NCBI RefSeq assembly: GCF_000789235.1
Contig: NZ_KN525716.1
Location: forward strand, 1,713,674-1,777,673
Source: Wocania ichthyoenteri Th78
GTDB lineage: Bacteria > Bacteroidota > Bacteroidia > Flavobacteriales > Flavobacteriaceae
Direction: 5' to 3'
DNA length: 64,000 nt
Part shown: positions 54,159-63,210 of the stretch, one piece after another
Layout of the letters: each line of letters begins with the position of its first letter
Position numbering within the stretch: position 1 is the stretch's first letter
The notes under the pieces: model-generated
The model's input: the letters and a program-made list of their open reading frames with translations, nothing else
What the model was told of the DNA's origin: nothing
Databases searched by the model: none
Made by a program: the position numbers and the translations under genes

Positions 54159-55307
54159 TTATTTGATTAAATGGTTAGTAAAATCTGTTGTTTTTTCGCA
54201 ACAAAGTTGTTCCATAACCTGTTGTAATTCTGTTTTTAATAATGAAACGGTGTGGTTTCCTCCTTTTTTTCCTAAAGCTGAAACGCCGTACATAAACGAA
54301 CGTCCCATAAAAGTGAATTTAGCCCCACTTGCCATAGCTCTAGCAACATCAGGACCAGAACGGATACCACTATCCATCATTACTTCAATTTGATCACCGT
54401 ATTTTTCAGCAATAGTTGACAAAGGTTTTATAGTTGACTGTCCAGCATCTAATTGTCTACCACCATGATTTGACACAATAATACCATCCAAGCCTAAACG
54501 TATAACCTCTTCAGCATCATATTCAGATGCAACGCCTTTTATTACCAATTTGCCTTTCCACATATCTCTTATTGGTTTTATTTTTTCTTCGTTTAATCGG
54601 CCACTAAACGTTTGATCCATGAATTTACCAAGTTGTTTTAAGTCTAACCCCTTTGGCATGTAAGGTTTTAAGGTTTCAAAATTGGGTTGTCCATATTTTA
54701 AAGTTTCAAACGCCCAATGAGGTTTACCTAAAATTTGCAGAATATTTTTTATAGACATTTTTGGAGGCATTGCCAGCCCATTTCTTATATCCCTTGGTCT
54801 AAAACCAAATGTTGGTACATCGCACAAAATAACCAAAACAGGACATTCTGCTGCGGCTGCTCGATTTATAATATCATCGCGCAATCTGTCTTCAGCTGGG
54901 TGATACAATTGAAACCAAGCTTTACCTTCGGTTAATTCGCTAGCACGTTCAATACTCATAGTAGTTACGGTGCTTAAAATAAAAGGGATGTTATGTTCAA
55001 AGGCGGCTTTTGCTAGTATTTCTGGTGAATTGGGCCACATTAAACCTTGTAACCCAACAGGTGCAATTCCAAATGGTGCATCATATTCTATACCAAATAA
55101 ACTGGTTTTAAGTGATGAGCCTTTATGGTTTCTTAAATAGTTTGGTTTTAATTGTACTTCTCTTAATTCAGATGTGTTTCTGTGTAAATTAACATCTTCA
55201 TTACAGCCACCATCCAAATACTCAAAAGCAAACTTTGGAATTTTTGTTTGTGCCTTATTTCTTAAATCATCAATCGATGGATAACGTGTGTCAAACTTTA
55301 TTGCCAT
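54159..55307 (-). CDS. lldD: FMN-dependent L-lactate dehydrogenase
   Basis: Oxidises L-lactate to pyruvate and passes electrons to the respiratory chain. The 382-residue alpha-hydroxy-acid dehydrogenase has FDTRYPSIDDLRNKAQ at the start, FMN contacts such as APVGLQGLMWP, the catalytic-base signature GIIVSNHGGRQLDAGQST (about 274-291) and MMDSGIRSGPDVARAMASGA (about 308-327). In this operon it would consume the L-lactate made by RhaEW. It is separated from the kinase by 4 nt and from the transporter by 36 nt. Confidence 0.9.
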   Translation of the reverse strand: MAIKFDTRYPSIDDLRNKAQTKIPKFAFEYLDGGCNEDVNLHRNTSELREVQLKPNYLRNHKGSSLKTSLFGIEYDAPFGIAPVGLQGLMWPNSPEILAKAAFEHNIPFILSTVTTMSIERASELTEGKAWFQLYHPAEDRLRDDIINRAAAAECPVLVILCDVPTFGFRPRDIRNGLAMPPKMSIKNILQILGKPHWAFETLKYGQPNFETLKPYMPKGLDLKQLGKFMDQTFSGRLNEEKIKPIRDMWKGKLVIKGVASEYDAEEVIRLGLDGIIVSNHGGRQLDAGQSTIKPLSTIAEKYGDQIEVMMDSGIRSGPDVARAMASGAKFTFMGRSFMYGVSALGKKGGNHTVSLLKTELQQVMEQLCCEKTTDFTNHLIK

Positions 55308-55311
55308 AATA

Positions 55312-56682
55312 TTATTTTATTATGAATGGGACATGTTTTTTTAACGAATAATTCTTTTTTAGAAACTTTGAGTTCAACTTTTTATCAGAAATACAAATTG
55401 CAGCACCTAAAGCAGACCCTAGTGAAGAATCTGTAGTTCTCAATTTCTTATCTCTAAAATAATGCGATAACAGTTTGATATAAAGATCATTATCACTAAA
55501 ACCACCATCAACATATAAGCGGTTAATGTCATCATCACCAATAACTTCTTTTATGTTTTTTATTTGTAGTAATACTAACTCAAGCATAAGTTGATGATAG
55601 GCATGTTCAAATTTATCATAAGGTATTTTTGTTTCCTCGGGCATTTCTGAATCTGTAATGCTTTCCCATTTAAACATATGTTCAAAATCTTGAAGAATCT
55701 CAAAATAGGTGTCATAATCAAACTTTACATGTCTGTGATACTCTTCAGACACCCCATAAAGTTTATCTAATTTTTTTACTTGTAATTTATACTCATTACC
55801 CAAAAATAAACGTGTTGCTTTTACGGGTTTTCCGTTTATCCTCATGTAATTTATAGAATCCTTATCTTCAGTATTTTCAGCAATTGGCCTATCAGTAAAA
55901 GGATTTAAGGCAATACTCCAAGTTCCTGTGGAAACTAAAACAAATTTTTTCTTTATGCTTCTAACATAGGGCAAAAGCGCAGATGAACTATCGTGAATAC
56001 CTACCCCAATTTTAATACGCTTACCATTATAATTCATATTAATACTTGTTTCGGTTGAAACTATGGTGGGTAAAATTTGGTGCAAATTTTCTTTATAAAC
56101 CCAAGTGTGATAATCTTTCTTTGTATAATCCCAAAGTGCCGTGTGGCAACCTATACTTGTATATTCACTTAAAGGAATACCCGTGAAAATGTAACTTAAG
56201 TATTGTGGTAAATGTAAAGAGTACTTAATTTTTTTAAATGTTTCTGGTTTGGCATGTTTTATCCAGTACAGCTGTAAACCAGAGTTTAAAAGACTTAAAT
56301 CAAAACAGCCTGTAGTTTTTAAGAAGTCTTTTCTTGGTCCATATTCTTCTACAAAGGAATCAATAACACTTTTATCAATTGGTTTTGTATAATTATATAA
56401 TGGCGTTAAAACATCGCCATTTTCATCTAAATGCACAAAACTTGCCCCGTATGACGAAAAGTTTATGGCTTGTACATTAAATTCTGAAGCTTCAAGAATA
56501 TTAGCAAAAACACTTTTTAGCCATTTTTGTAGCTCAGGCAAATTTTCGGTTGGGTAACCATCTTCGTCCTTAATTTCTTCAAAAGAAATATATTCTTTAT
56601 AAACTTCTTTGTAATCTTTATCAAAGAGGAAGAATTTTTTATTGGTTTTACCAATATCAAAAACAGCAGTTACATCTATCAT
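55312..56682 (-). CDS. rhaB: FGGY-family rhamnulokinase
   Basis: A 456-residue FGGY carbohydrate kinase predicted to phosphorylate L-rhamnulose at O1. The N-terminal phosphate loop FDIGKTNKKFFLFD (about 8-21), FVLVSTGTWSIALNP (about 245-259) and the C-terminal nucleotide-binding YVDGGFSDNDLYIKLL (about 388-403) are present. Assignment to rhamnulose rests on its place between rhaI (10 nt upstream) and lldD (4 nt downstream); FGGY specificity is hard to read from sequence. Confidence 0.85.
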   Translation of the reverse strand: MIDVTAVFDIGKTNKKFFLFDKDYKEVYKEYISFEEIKDEDGYPTENLPELQKWLKSVFANILEASEFNVQAINFSSYGASFVHLDENGDVLTPLYNYTKPIDKSVIDSFVEEYGPRKDFLKTTGCFDLSLLNSGLQLYWIKHAKPETFKKIKYSLHLPQYLSYIFTGIPLSEYTSIGCHTALWDYTKKDYHTWVYKENLHQILPTIVSTETSINMNYNGKRIKIGVGIHDSSSALLPYVRSIKKKFVLVSTGTWSIALNPFTDRPIAENTEDKDSINYMRINGKPVKATRLFLGNEYKLQVKKLDKLYGVSEEYHRHVKFDYDTYFEILQDFEHMFKWESITDSEMPEETKIPYDKFEHAYHQLMLELVLLQIKNIKEVIGDDDINRLYVDGGFSDNDLYIKLLSHYFRDKKLRTTDSSLGSALGAAICISDKKLNSKFLKKNYSLKKHVPFIIK

Positions 56683-56691
56683 AAAAAGCGA

Positions 56692-57972
56692 TTATAATCC
56701 TGTGGCTACCGTATTTTTACCACGTTCATTAATTAGTTCGTTTCTAACATTTAAAGTTCTGTAGGCATTTATGGGGTTTAGCGCTCCTCCAGCATCTAAA
56801 CGTGCTTTTTCCAGCAACGGGCGAACATCGGTTCTATACGCATCTTGTAAAATCTCTTGGCATTTCACAACATCGTTATTTTGTTGAGCATCTTTCAAAT
56901 CATCTTGATTAATCAAAAGTGCTTTTGCATAGGCTTCTTGTATAGCTTCAAGTGATTGAATTAAATCTTCTAAAGGATCTTTTACATTATGGCTAGCATC
57001 TATCATCCACGCTAAATCTGGATTTTGTGGATTGTTTTGCATACCGTAAACCAATTCATTGAAAATTAAGAATAAGGCATAAGGCTTAATGCTTCCAACG
57101 GTTAAATCGTCATCACCATATTTACTATCATTAAAATGAAAACCACCTAACTTACCCTTAAGCATTAAAATGGAAACAATTTGCTCGATATTGCTATTAG
57201 GTAAATGGTGCCCTAAATCGACCAGCGAATATGCTTTTTCTCCACATGCATTTGCCAACATAAACGATGTTCCCCAATCTTGAATTACTGTGCTATAGAA
57301 GTTTGGCTCGTAAGGTTTGTATTCAATAAGCATGCTCCAATCGTTTGGCAAACCTTTGTATATTTCTTTTAAACTGTTTTCGGTATGTTGAAGTGCGGTT
57401 TGAAAATTATTCTGCCCAGGAAAACACGAACCATCTGCCAACCAAACGGTTAAGCTTTTTGAACCTAGTTTATTCCCAATATTTATAACATCTAGATTAT
57501 GTTGAATAGCTTGTTCTCTAACAGCTTTACTTGTATTACTTAAAGAACCATATTTATAAGATTCTTTTGCGTTTTTTTGATCTTGAAATGTGTTGGAGTT
57601 AACCGCATCGAACTTTATATTTAAGCTATTGGCTAATTCTTTAATAGCGTTGTAATCATCAGGAACATCCCAAGGAATATGAAGCGAAACAGCACCAGCT
57701 GTTTGTGTTAAACTATGAAGGATTCCAATATCTTGAATTTTTTGTTCTAAGTTTGAAGGCTCTCCGTAGAATGAAAAACGCCCAAAACGTGTTCCCCCAG
57801 CACCTAATGCCCAACTTGGTATGGCTACTTGAAAATCTTTTAACTTAGAAATGATATTATTTACGTCAACTCCTTTACTTGTTAGCACATCTGAAAGAAA
57901 ATCAAAATGGCTTTGATGCGCTTTAAGGTGCGTACTGTTTATATCTTGAATTTGACCGTTATCTATTTTCAT
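56692..57972 (-). CDS. rhaI: L-rhamnose isomerase (RhaI type)
   Basis: Converts L-rhamnose to L-rhamnulose. The 426-residue protein is of the RhaI class (Pseudomonas stutzeri-like, distinct from E. coli RhaA): a xylose-isomerase-like TIM barrel with WALGAGGTRFGRF, SLHIPWDVP, LIEYKPYEPNFYSTVIQDWG, LVDLGHHLPNSNIEQ, GGFHFNDSKYGDDDL and WMIDASHNVKDP, which hold the metal-binding Glu, Asp and His residues. It lies 82 nt after rhaEW. Confidence 0.9.
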   Translation of the reverse strand: MKIDNGQIQDINSTHLKAHQSHFDFLSDVLTSKGVDVNNIISKLKDFQVAIPSWALGAGGTRFGRFSFYGEPSNLEQKIQDIGILHSLTQTAGAVSLHIPWDVPDDYNAIKELANSLNIKFDAVNSNTFQDQKNAKESYKYGSLSNTSKAVREQAIQHNLDVINIGNKLGSKSLTVWLADGSCFPGQNNFQTALQHTENSLKEIYKGLPNDWSMLIEYKPYEPNFYSTVIQDWGTSFMLANACGEKAYSLVDLGHHLPNSNIEQIVSILMLKGKLGGFHFNDSKYGDDDLTVGSIKPYALFLIFNELVYGMQNNPQNPDLAWMIDASHNVKDPLEDLIQSLEAIQEAYAKALLINQDDLKDAQQNNDVVKCQEILQDAYRTDVRPLLEKARLDAGGALNPINAYRTLNVRNELINERGKNTVATGL

Positions 57973-58054
57973 ATATTACTTTTTATAAAAAAACTCCCAT
58001 ATATACTTTAATATGCTATGGAAGTTTTTAACTAAACAAACTAACTCAATAATT

Positions 58055-60160
58055 TTATCTTACAAATGCATTGGCCATACCACCATCTACATTTATAATG
58101 TTTCCAGTTGTTTTATCTAAAATGGCAACTAAAGAGAATACACCATTAGCAATATCTTCTGGATATATGATTTCGTTTAATAAATTTCTTTTTGCATAAT
58201 GTGCCGGTAGTTCTTCAACTGATATACCATAGGCTTTCGCACGACCTTCAGCCCAATCACCTTCCCAAATTTTACTGCCTACTATAACCCCATCAGGATT
58301 CACTACATTTACTCGTATTTTATCCGAAGCCAATTCTACAGCCAATAAACGGGACATATGTTGTTGGGCAGCCTTAGCTGTACCATAGCCTACATTATTT
58401 GGTCCGGAAACCAATCCGTTTTTACTGGCAATACTTATAAAGTTACCACCTAAATTTTGCTTACGCATGATTTCAACACCTGCTTTAGCCAATTCAAACT
58501 GACCTTTGACCAATACATTTTGTAAAATGTCCCAATCTTTTTCGGTAGTTTCTTCAATAGGTTTTGAAATTGCCAAACCAGCACTGTGAACAATGATGTC
58601 TATCCCCCCAAATTCAACACATGCTTTTTTATAAGCATTTATAATAGATTTGTTGCTAGTAACATCACAAACAGCATAGGTTGAAACATCACGTTTGTAT
58701 GTTGCATTGGCTTCTTTTAAACTATCTTCATTAATATCTGTTAACACAACGTTGGCTCCTTCAGCTGCTAATTTATCGGCAATTGCTTTACCAATTCCAC
58801 CACCACCACCAGTAACCAAAGCTACTTTACGTGATAATGGTTGCTCTTTTGGCATACGTTGTAATTTAGCTTCCTCCAATAACCAATATTCAATGTCAAA
58901 CGCTTCTTGCCTTGGCAAAGATGTATATTCAGTAATGGCTTCTGCACCACGCATGACGTTAATTGCATTGATGTAAAACTCACTTGCCACACGTGTTGTT
59001 TGTTTGTTTTTTGCAAAACTGAACATGCCAACTCCAGGGTAAATAATGATTACGGGGTTTGGATCACGCATTGCAGGACTATTATCTCTTTTACAAGTAT
59101 TATAGTAGTCTGCATATTCTTTTCTGTATTGTTCGAAAGCAGGTTCTAATTTAGCAAGTACAGCATCGGCATCTGATAAATCTTCTTTAGGATCTAATGT
59201 TAATACTAAAGGCTGAATTTTTGTACGTAAGAAGTGGTCTGGACAAGACGTTCCCATTGGCGCTAAACGTTCTAAATCATTACTGTTGATGTATTCCATC
59301 ACCACATCTCTATCGTCAAAATGTCCAATCATTCTATTTTCAGAAGAGCATAAACCCCTTAATAAGGGCATTAATTGTGCTGCTTTTTCTAAACGTTCTT
59401 CTTTTGGAAGACTTTTTACTTTTTGTCCACCAAAAACTTCACCTTGTTCTTTTATTTTCTTTTCAATGTATTCAGAAGCCATTTCAATAACTTCTAAACT
59501 ATTCATGTAACATTCGTAAGACGTATCTCCCCAAGTAAATAAACCGTGGCTTCCTAAAACAATACCTCTAATTCCAGGGTTATCGTTCAAACATTTTTCA
59601 AGTTGAAGTCCTAAATCAAAACCTGGACGTTGCCAAGGCACCCATCCCATACTATCACCCCAAATTTCTTTGGTTACCTTTTCACTATCTTTTGCCGCAG
59701 CAACGGCAATAAGTGCATCTGGATGCAAATGATCAATATGTGCAAATGGTAATAACCCGTGAAGTGGCGTATCAATTGAAGGTGCTTTACTATCTAAATC
59801 ATAAATACAATGGTTGAAAAGACCGACCATTCTATCTTCATCATCTAAACCTCCATAAACATTTTTCAAATCACGTAATCTGCCAGTATATAAACCGGCA
59901 ATTCCCGAACGTGTTAATGTGCCAATATCTCCTCCTGAGCCTTTAACCCACATAACTTCAACATTCTCGTTTGTTAAGGGGTCTTTTTCAATGGTTTTAC
60001 AACTTGTATTACCTCCGCCGTAATTGGTTATTCTTAAATCTGCTCCTAATATATTCGAGCGGTACAAAAATAAAGCTACTTGGTCATCACCTAAATCGTT
60101 AGCTTTCTTTTCATCCCATAGATAGTCTACGTAATTAAACTTTTTTGTTAGTGTATTCAT
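58055..60160 (-). CDS. rhaEW: Rhamnulose-1-phosphate aldolase/lactaldehyde dehydrogenase fusion RhaEW
   Basis: A two-domain enzyme of about 701 residues. The N-terminal class II aldolase half splits L-rhamnulose 1-phosphate to DHAP and L-lactaldehyde, with the zinc-binding HIDHLHPDALIA (about 140-151) and GSHGLFTWG. The C-terminal half (from about 440) is a short-chain dehydrogenase, with VALVTGGGGGIGKAIADKL and the catalytic YGTAKAAQQHMSRL (Tyr-x3-Lys), that oxidises lactaldehyde to L-lactate. A start at 60169 is possible, but the Met at 60160 suits promoter module 6, which lies very close. It is first in the operon. Confidence 0.9.
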   Translation of the reverse strand: MNTLTKKFNYVDYLWDEKKANDLGDDQVALFLYRSNILGADLRITNYGGGNTSCKTIEKDPLTNENVEVMWVKGSGGDIGTLTRSGIAGLYTGRLRDLKNVYGGLDDEDRMVGLFNHCIYDLDSKAPSIDTPLHGLLPFAHIDHLHPDALIAVAAAKDSEKVTKEIWGDSMGWVPWQRPGFDLGLQLEKCLNDNPGIRGIVLGSHGLFTWGDTSYECYMNSLEVIEMASEYIEKKIKEQGEVFGGQKVKSLPKEERLEKAAQLMPLLRGLCSSENRMIGHFDDRDVVMEYINSNDLERLAPMGTSCPDHFLRTKIQPLVLTLDPKEDLSDADAVLAKLEPAFEQYRKEYADYYNTCKRDNSPAMRDPNPVIIIYPGVGMFSFAKNKQTTRVASEFYINAINVMRGAEAITEYTSLPRQEAFDIEYWLLEEAKLQRMPKEQPLSRKVALVTGGGGGIGKAIADKLAAEGANVVLTDINEDSLKEANATYKRDVSTYAVCDVTSNKSIINAYKKACVEFGGIDIIVHSAGLAISKPIEETTEKDWDILQNVLVKGQFELAKAGVEIMRKQNLGGNFISIASKNGLVSGPNNVGYGTAKAAQQHMSRLLAVELASDKIRVNVVNPDGVIVGSKIWEGDWAEGRAKAYGISVEELPAHYAKRNLLNEIIYPEDIANGVFSLVAILDKTTGNIINVDGGMANAFVR

Positions 60161-60183
60161 TAGTGTCATTAAAATATTACATG

Positions 60184-60228
60184 CTAATGTATATTAAGAT
60201 TAGTAAGTTTCTATCCTGTACTATCCCG
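60184..60228 (-). promoter_or_regulatory. PUL promoter module 6, for the rhaEW operon
   Basis: On the minus strand, CGGGATAGTACAGGATA (60228-60212) matches the other copies at 14 of 17 positions and is followed after 20 nt by TACATTAG (60191-60184). The predicted transcript start lies about 10-20 nt before the rhaEW start codon. It is the weakest copy but ties the catabolic operon to the PUL. Confidence 0.65.
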
Positions 60229-60397
60229 CTTAATTCAAAATAAAATATGTTCTTGTAAAATACTATAAAAATTTGTATCAGCTTAAATTTTGAATCGTAA
60301 TTTTATTTCTTTTACTTTGCGAAAACAGTAGTCTATGGCGTTTTTATTATATTAAATATGTAAACGTCTTTTTTTAATTCAATAAAAAAACAGGTAT

Positions 60398-61444
60398 ATG
60401 CAAATGTTGAAATTTATTGTAATTGATGAGAATTCAAGGGTGCCTAAATACCAACAAATCGTAGATTCTATAATTCATAATATTTCAATAGGCAATTTAA
60501 CCATTGACCAAAAAATTCCATCAATAAATCTGTTGAGCGAAGAGTTTTATCTATCGAGAGATACAGTTGAAAAGGCTTATAATATACTAAAAGAACGAAA
60601 CATTATCTCTTCCATTAGGGGAAAAGGGTACTATATAACACGTACAAAATTAATATCAAAAGTCAATATTTTGTTTCTTGTCAATAAGCTCAGTTCCTAT
60701 AAAATGCGCACCTATAATTCGTTTATTGATAGTATTGGCGCCAACTCCCATACAGATTTACATATTTACCACTGCGATGAGAGTTTGTTTTTAAATTTAT
60801 TGGATAAAAACAAATCGGCTTATGACTATTATGTAATTATGCCCCATTTTAAGACTGATGATTTAAAACATGTTAGTTTTACAGATGACGTAATTAAAGC
60901 CATTAAAAAAATACCCCTAGATAAATTAGTTGTACTCGATAACATTAAACTTGATGTTGAAGGTGAAGTGGTTGAAATTTATCAAGACTTTGAAAATGAT
61001 ATTTACACTGCTTTAAAAGAAGGGCTTCCAAAAATTAAAAAATATGAAAAACTTATTCTGGTTTATCCTGATAAATCGGTTTACCCATACCCAAGGAGAA
61101 TTTTACACGGTTTTAGAAAATTTTGTGTAGAATTCAATTTAGATTTTGAAATTTTAGATAGAGTCTATGAAGACATTATCTTAAAAAAAGGAGATTTATT
61201 TATTACCATTGAAGAATCAGATTTGGTAAATTTAGTAAAGCAGATTAGGGAAGATGAATTCTTATTAGGAAAAGAAATAGGAATTATATCATACAACGAT
61301 ACCCCTTTAAAGGATTTATTGGGCATTACCGTAATTTCAACCGATTTTAAGATGATGGGAGAAACCGCTGCCAGTATGATTTTAAATAAGAAAAAAGGTA
61401 AAGTAAAGGTTGATTTCAACTTTATTGATAGGGCATCAATTTAG
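60398..61444 (+). CDS. GntR-type regulator with sugar-binding C-domain
   Basis: A 348-residue regulator. An N-terminal winged-helix GntR domain (about 10-78: VPKYQQIVDSIIHNISIGNL, LSEEFYLSRDTVEKAYNILKERNIISSIRGKGYYI) is joined to a periplasmic-binding-protein-like effector domain (about 85-340, with LFLVNKLSSYKMRTYNSFI and GIISYNDTPLKDLLGITVIS). It is divergent from rhaEW across a 230-bp gap and is the only dedicated regulator in the PUL/rhamnose region, so it is the best candidate to read rhamnose or a derivative and act at the promoter modules. Confidence 0.85.
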   Translation: MQMLKFIVIDENSRVPKYQQIVDSIIHNISIGNLTIDQKIPSINLLSEEFYLSRDTVEKAYNILKERNIISSIRGKGYYITRTKLISKVNILFLVNKLSSYKMRTYNSFIDSIGANSHTDLHIYHCDESLFLNLLDKNKSAYDYYVIMPHFKTDDLKHVSFTDDVIKAIKKIPLDKLVVLDNIKLDVEGEVVEIYQDFENDIYTALKEGLPKIKKYEKLILVYPDKSVYPYPRRILHGFRKFCVEFNLDFEILDRVYEDIILKKGDLFITIEESDLVNLVKQIREDEFLLGKEIGIISYNDTPLKDLLGITVISTDFKMMGETAASMILNKKKGKVKVDFNFIDRASI

Positions 61445-61464
61445 CCAGTTCTTTAAAATATTTA

Positions 61465-61659
61465 GTGAAGAGATTTCAGTATCATTTTTTGGTAGTATTA
61501 GGATTTTTAGGGCATAAATCTTTAAAAACAACACAGCATTATACCAAAATTTTAGACAAAAAAGTAAGTGATGATATGCAAGCATTGAAAAATAAATTTA
61601 AACTCAAAGAAGAAAAAAATAATACCGTTGTTAAATTATACCTTTTCTATTATTCTTAA
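61465..61659 (+). pseudogene. C-terminal fragment of a tyrosine integrase
   Basis: Only the last part of a recombinase remains: LGFLGHKSLKTTQHYTKILDKKVSDDMQALKNKF. It carries the catalytic Tyr region and matches the C-terminus of the integrase at 16279-17553 closely but not exactly. The N-terminal and core domains are missing, and the first residues of this frame are unrelated. It begins 20 nt after the GntR gene. Confidence 0.8.
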
Positions 61660-61666
61660 ATTATTC

Positions 61667-62116
61667 CTAGAGATTAATATTTGTATACTTTATTCTAATT
61701 GTGGCATTGTATATACATGTAGGTTCTACATCCTGTCGTTGCAGGTTTTCGATAATCTGGACTTCCAGAACATTGGAATCCGTATATGCTTTTACGATAC
61801 ACGGAATGGTATTTTTATCCGCCAATTTACTGGCACGGTACCGACGTTCACCCATAACGATGATAAAGTTCTTTCTGGTTTTTCGAACTGTGATGGGCTG
61901 TAAAATGCCATGTTATTGAATGCTTTTGGAAAGTAATTGTAAAGACTCCTCCTTAAAGGTTTTTCTGGGCTGATTGGGATCAGGGCTGATCTTGCCAATA
62001 GGAATCTCTTGAATTTGTAGGCTCACACTTTCGTTGTTCAATTTGGTCTTCACCGGATTTTTGGAATTCCTTCTGGTCTTTCCATTAACAGGTTTCTTTG
62101 TTGCTCTTGTTGTCAT
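61667..62116 (-). pseudogene. Truncated parB-like gene with an in-frame stop
   Basis: From 62116 the minus strand reads a basic start (MTTRATKKPVNGKTRRNSK), then the ParB signature IPIGKISPDPNQPRKTFKEESLQLLSKSIQ. An in-frame TAA at 61913-61915 probably replaced CAA. The same frame then continues as HGILQPITVRKT, GERRYRASKLA and IIENLQRQDVEP. After QRQDVEP the ParB sequence stops, so the helix-turn-helix part and C-terminus are gone. Intact relatives are ParB/Spo0J-like proteins of plasmids and conjugative elements. Confidence 0.82.
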
Positions 62117-62353
62117 GATTTAAAATTTTTAGTTAAACAATATGTAAGCAGAACCCAAACGGAAGACAAAATTTTGTCTCAAATTTTCAAGTGAAAAATT
62201 GGGAGAAACCTTTGAGGGGGTGCCGATTTTTTATGCAGATAAATTTGAAAGCAAATATTTTGCGAGTTTATCTTTGTGGAGTATTGTATGAGTATATTAT
62301 TTTATTCTTTAGTAAAAAATAACTTGATTGAATATGTTTTATATATAGTTAGA

Positions 62354-62368
62354 GGGGTAAATTACCCC
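62354..62368. promoter_or_regulatory. Inverted repeat before abiEi
   Basis: GGGGTAAATTACCCC is a perfect dyad ending 11 nt before the abiEi ATG, followed closely by another half-site (TTTTACCC, 62369-62376). AbiEi antitoxins of type IV systems repress their own operon by binding inverted repeats in the promoter, so this is the expected place for such an operator. The rest of 62117-62353 shows no gene. Confidence 0.55.
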
Positions 62369-62379
62369 TTTTACCCAAT

Positions 62380-63210
62380 ATGAAAGATAAAGTTATTACA
62401 GAAAATACCGCGGAATTTTTAAGATATCTTATTGATAATAAGAAAGCTTTTTTTACTGTAAGGGATGCTAAAAATTTCATGCCCTCTTTTGCAAAGGATT
62501 ATATTCAGGAGCTTTTGCAAAATTTGATCGACAGGGAATTAGCCTTACGCATCAAAAGGGGGTTATACGTCATGTTACCATATGACACCGTACTTGAAGA
62601 GTTCTCTCCAAATAGACATTTAACAGCATCTGAATTAGTAGGCAAAAGAAGCTATTATATTGGCTATTATACAGCACTACAATTGCATGATTTAACAACA
62701 CAGCCAGCACTTGTTGAACAAGTTGTGGTAAATAAACAAATGACACCTACTGAACAATCGATACATGGCGTTAAATTCCAATTTATATATCATAACAAGA
62801 AACATTTTTTTGGAATCAAAAAAACTTGGGTGGAGTATATAAATCAATCCTATGTCATCAAATATAGTGACCTAGAAAAGACCATAATAGATTGCCTATT
62901 CAAACCGGATTATGCCGGTGGTATTGTTGAGATTGGAAAAGCGATTTACCGTGTAGGGTATAAAATGGATTATACTAAACTTCTTAATTATATAAATCAA
63001 ATGCAAAGTCAATCTGTAATAAAGCGACTTGGGTTTTTATTGGAGCTTTATAGAATTGAAACGCCTATAATTGATCAATTGCAGGCCCTTAAGACAGCCA
63101 GTATTACGGTTTTGGACCCAATACACCCAAAACAGGGAAGAATCCAGAACCGCTGGAGCATTCAAGTGAATATAGATTTAGACACCATGTTACAAGCACC
63201 CGTTAGTTAA
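62380..63210 (+). CDS. AbiEi-like antitoxin/transcriptional regulator
   Basis: A 276-residue protein of the AbiEi class: an N-terminal winged helix (about 10-60: FLRYLIDNKKAFFTVRDAKNFMP, LIDRELALRIKRGLYVM) followed by the AbiEi-type C-domain (ASELVGKRSYYIGYYTALQLHDL, YVIKYSDLEKTIIDCLFKPDYAGG). In type IV toxin-antitoxin systems it represses the operon and counters the AbiEii nucleotidyltransferase without binding it. Its stop overlaps the next ATG (TAATG at 63208-63212). Confidence 0.85.
   Translation: MKDKVITENTAEFLRYLIDNKKAFFTVRDAKNFMPSFAKDYIQELLQNLIDRELALRIKRGLYVMLPYDTVLEEFSPNRHLTASELVGKRSYYIGYYTALQLHDLTTQPALVEQVVVNKQMTPTEQSIHGVKFQFIYHNKKHFFGIKKTWVEYINQSYVIKYSDLEKTIIDCLFKPDYAGGIVEIGKAIYRVGYKMDYTKLLNYINQMQSQSVIKRLGFLLELYRIETPIIDQLQALKTASITVLDPIHPKQGRIQNRWSIQVNIDLDTMLQAPVS

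Noticed and set aside
23467-61444. Calling the locus an ulvan PUL
   Set aside because: Rhamnose regulation and sulfatases fit ulvan, but no ulvan lyase or unsaturated-uronyl hydrolase (GH88/GH105) can be recognised, so the label is not supported.
61628-61998. Overlapping frames of 91, 72 and 68 residues
   Set aside because: They lie across the parB remnant and do not resemble any protein; the parB reading with one in-frame stop explains the region.
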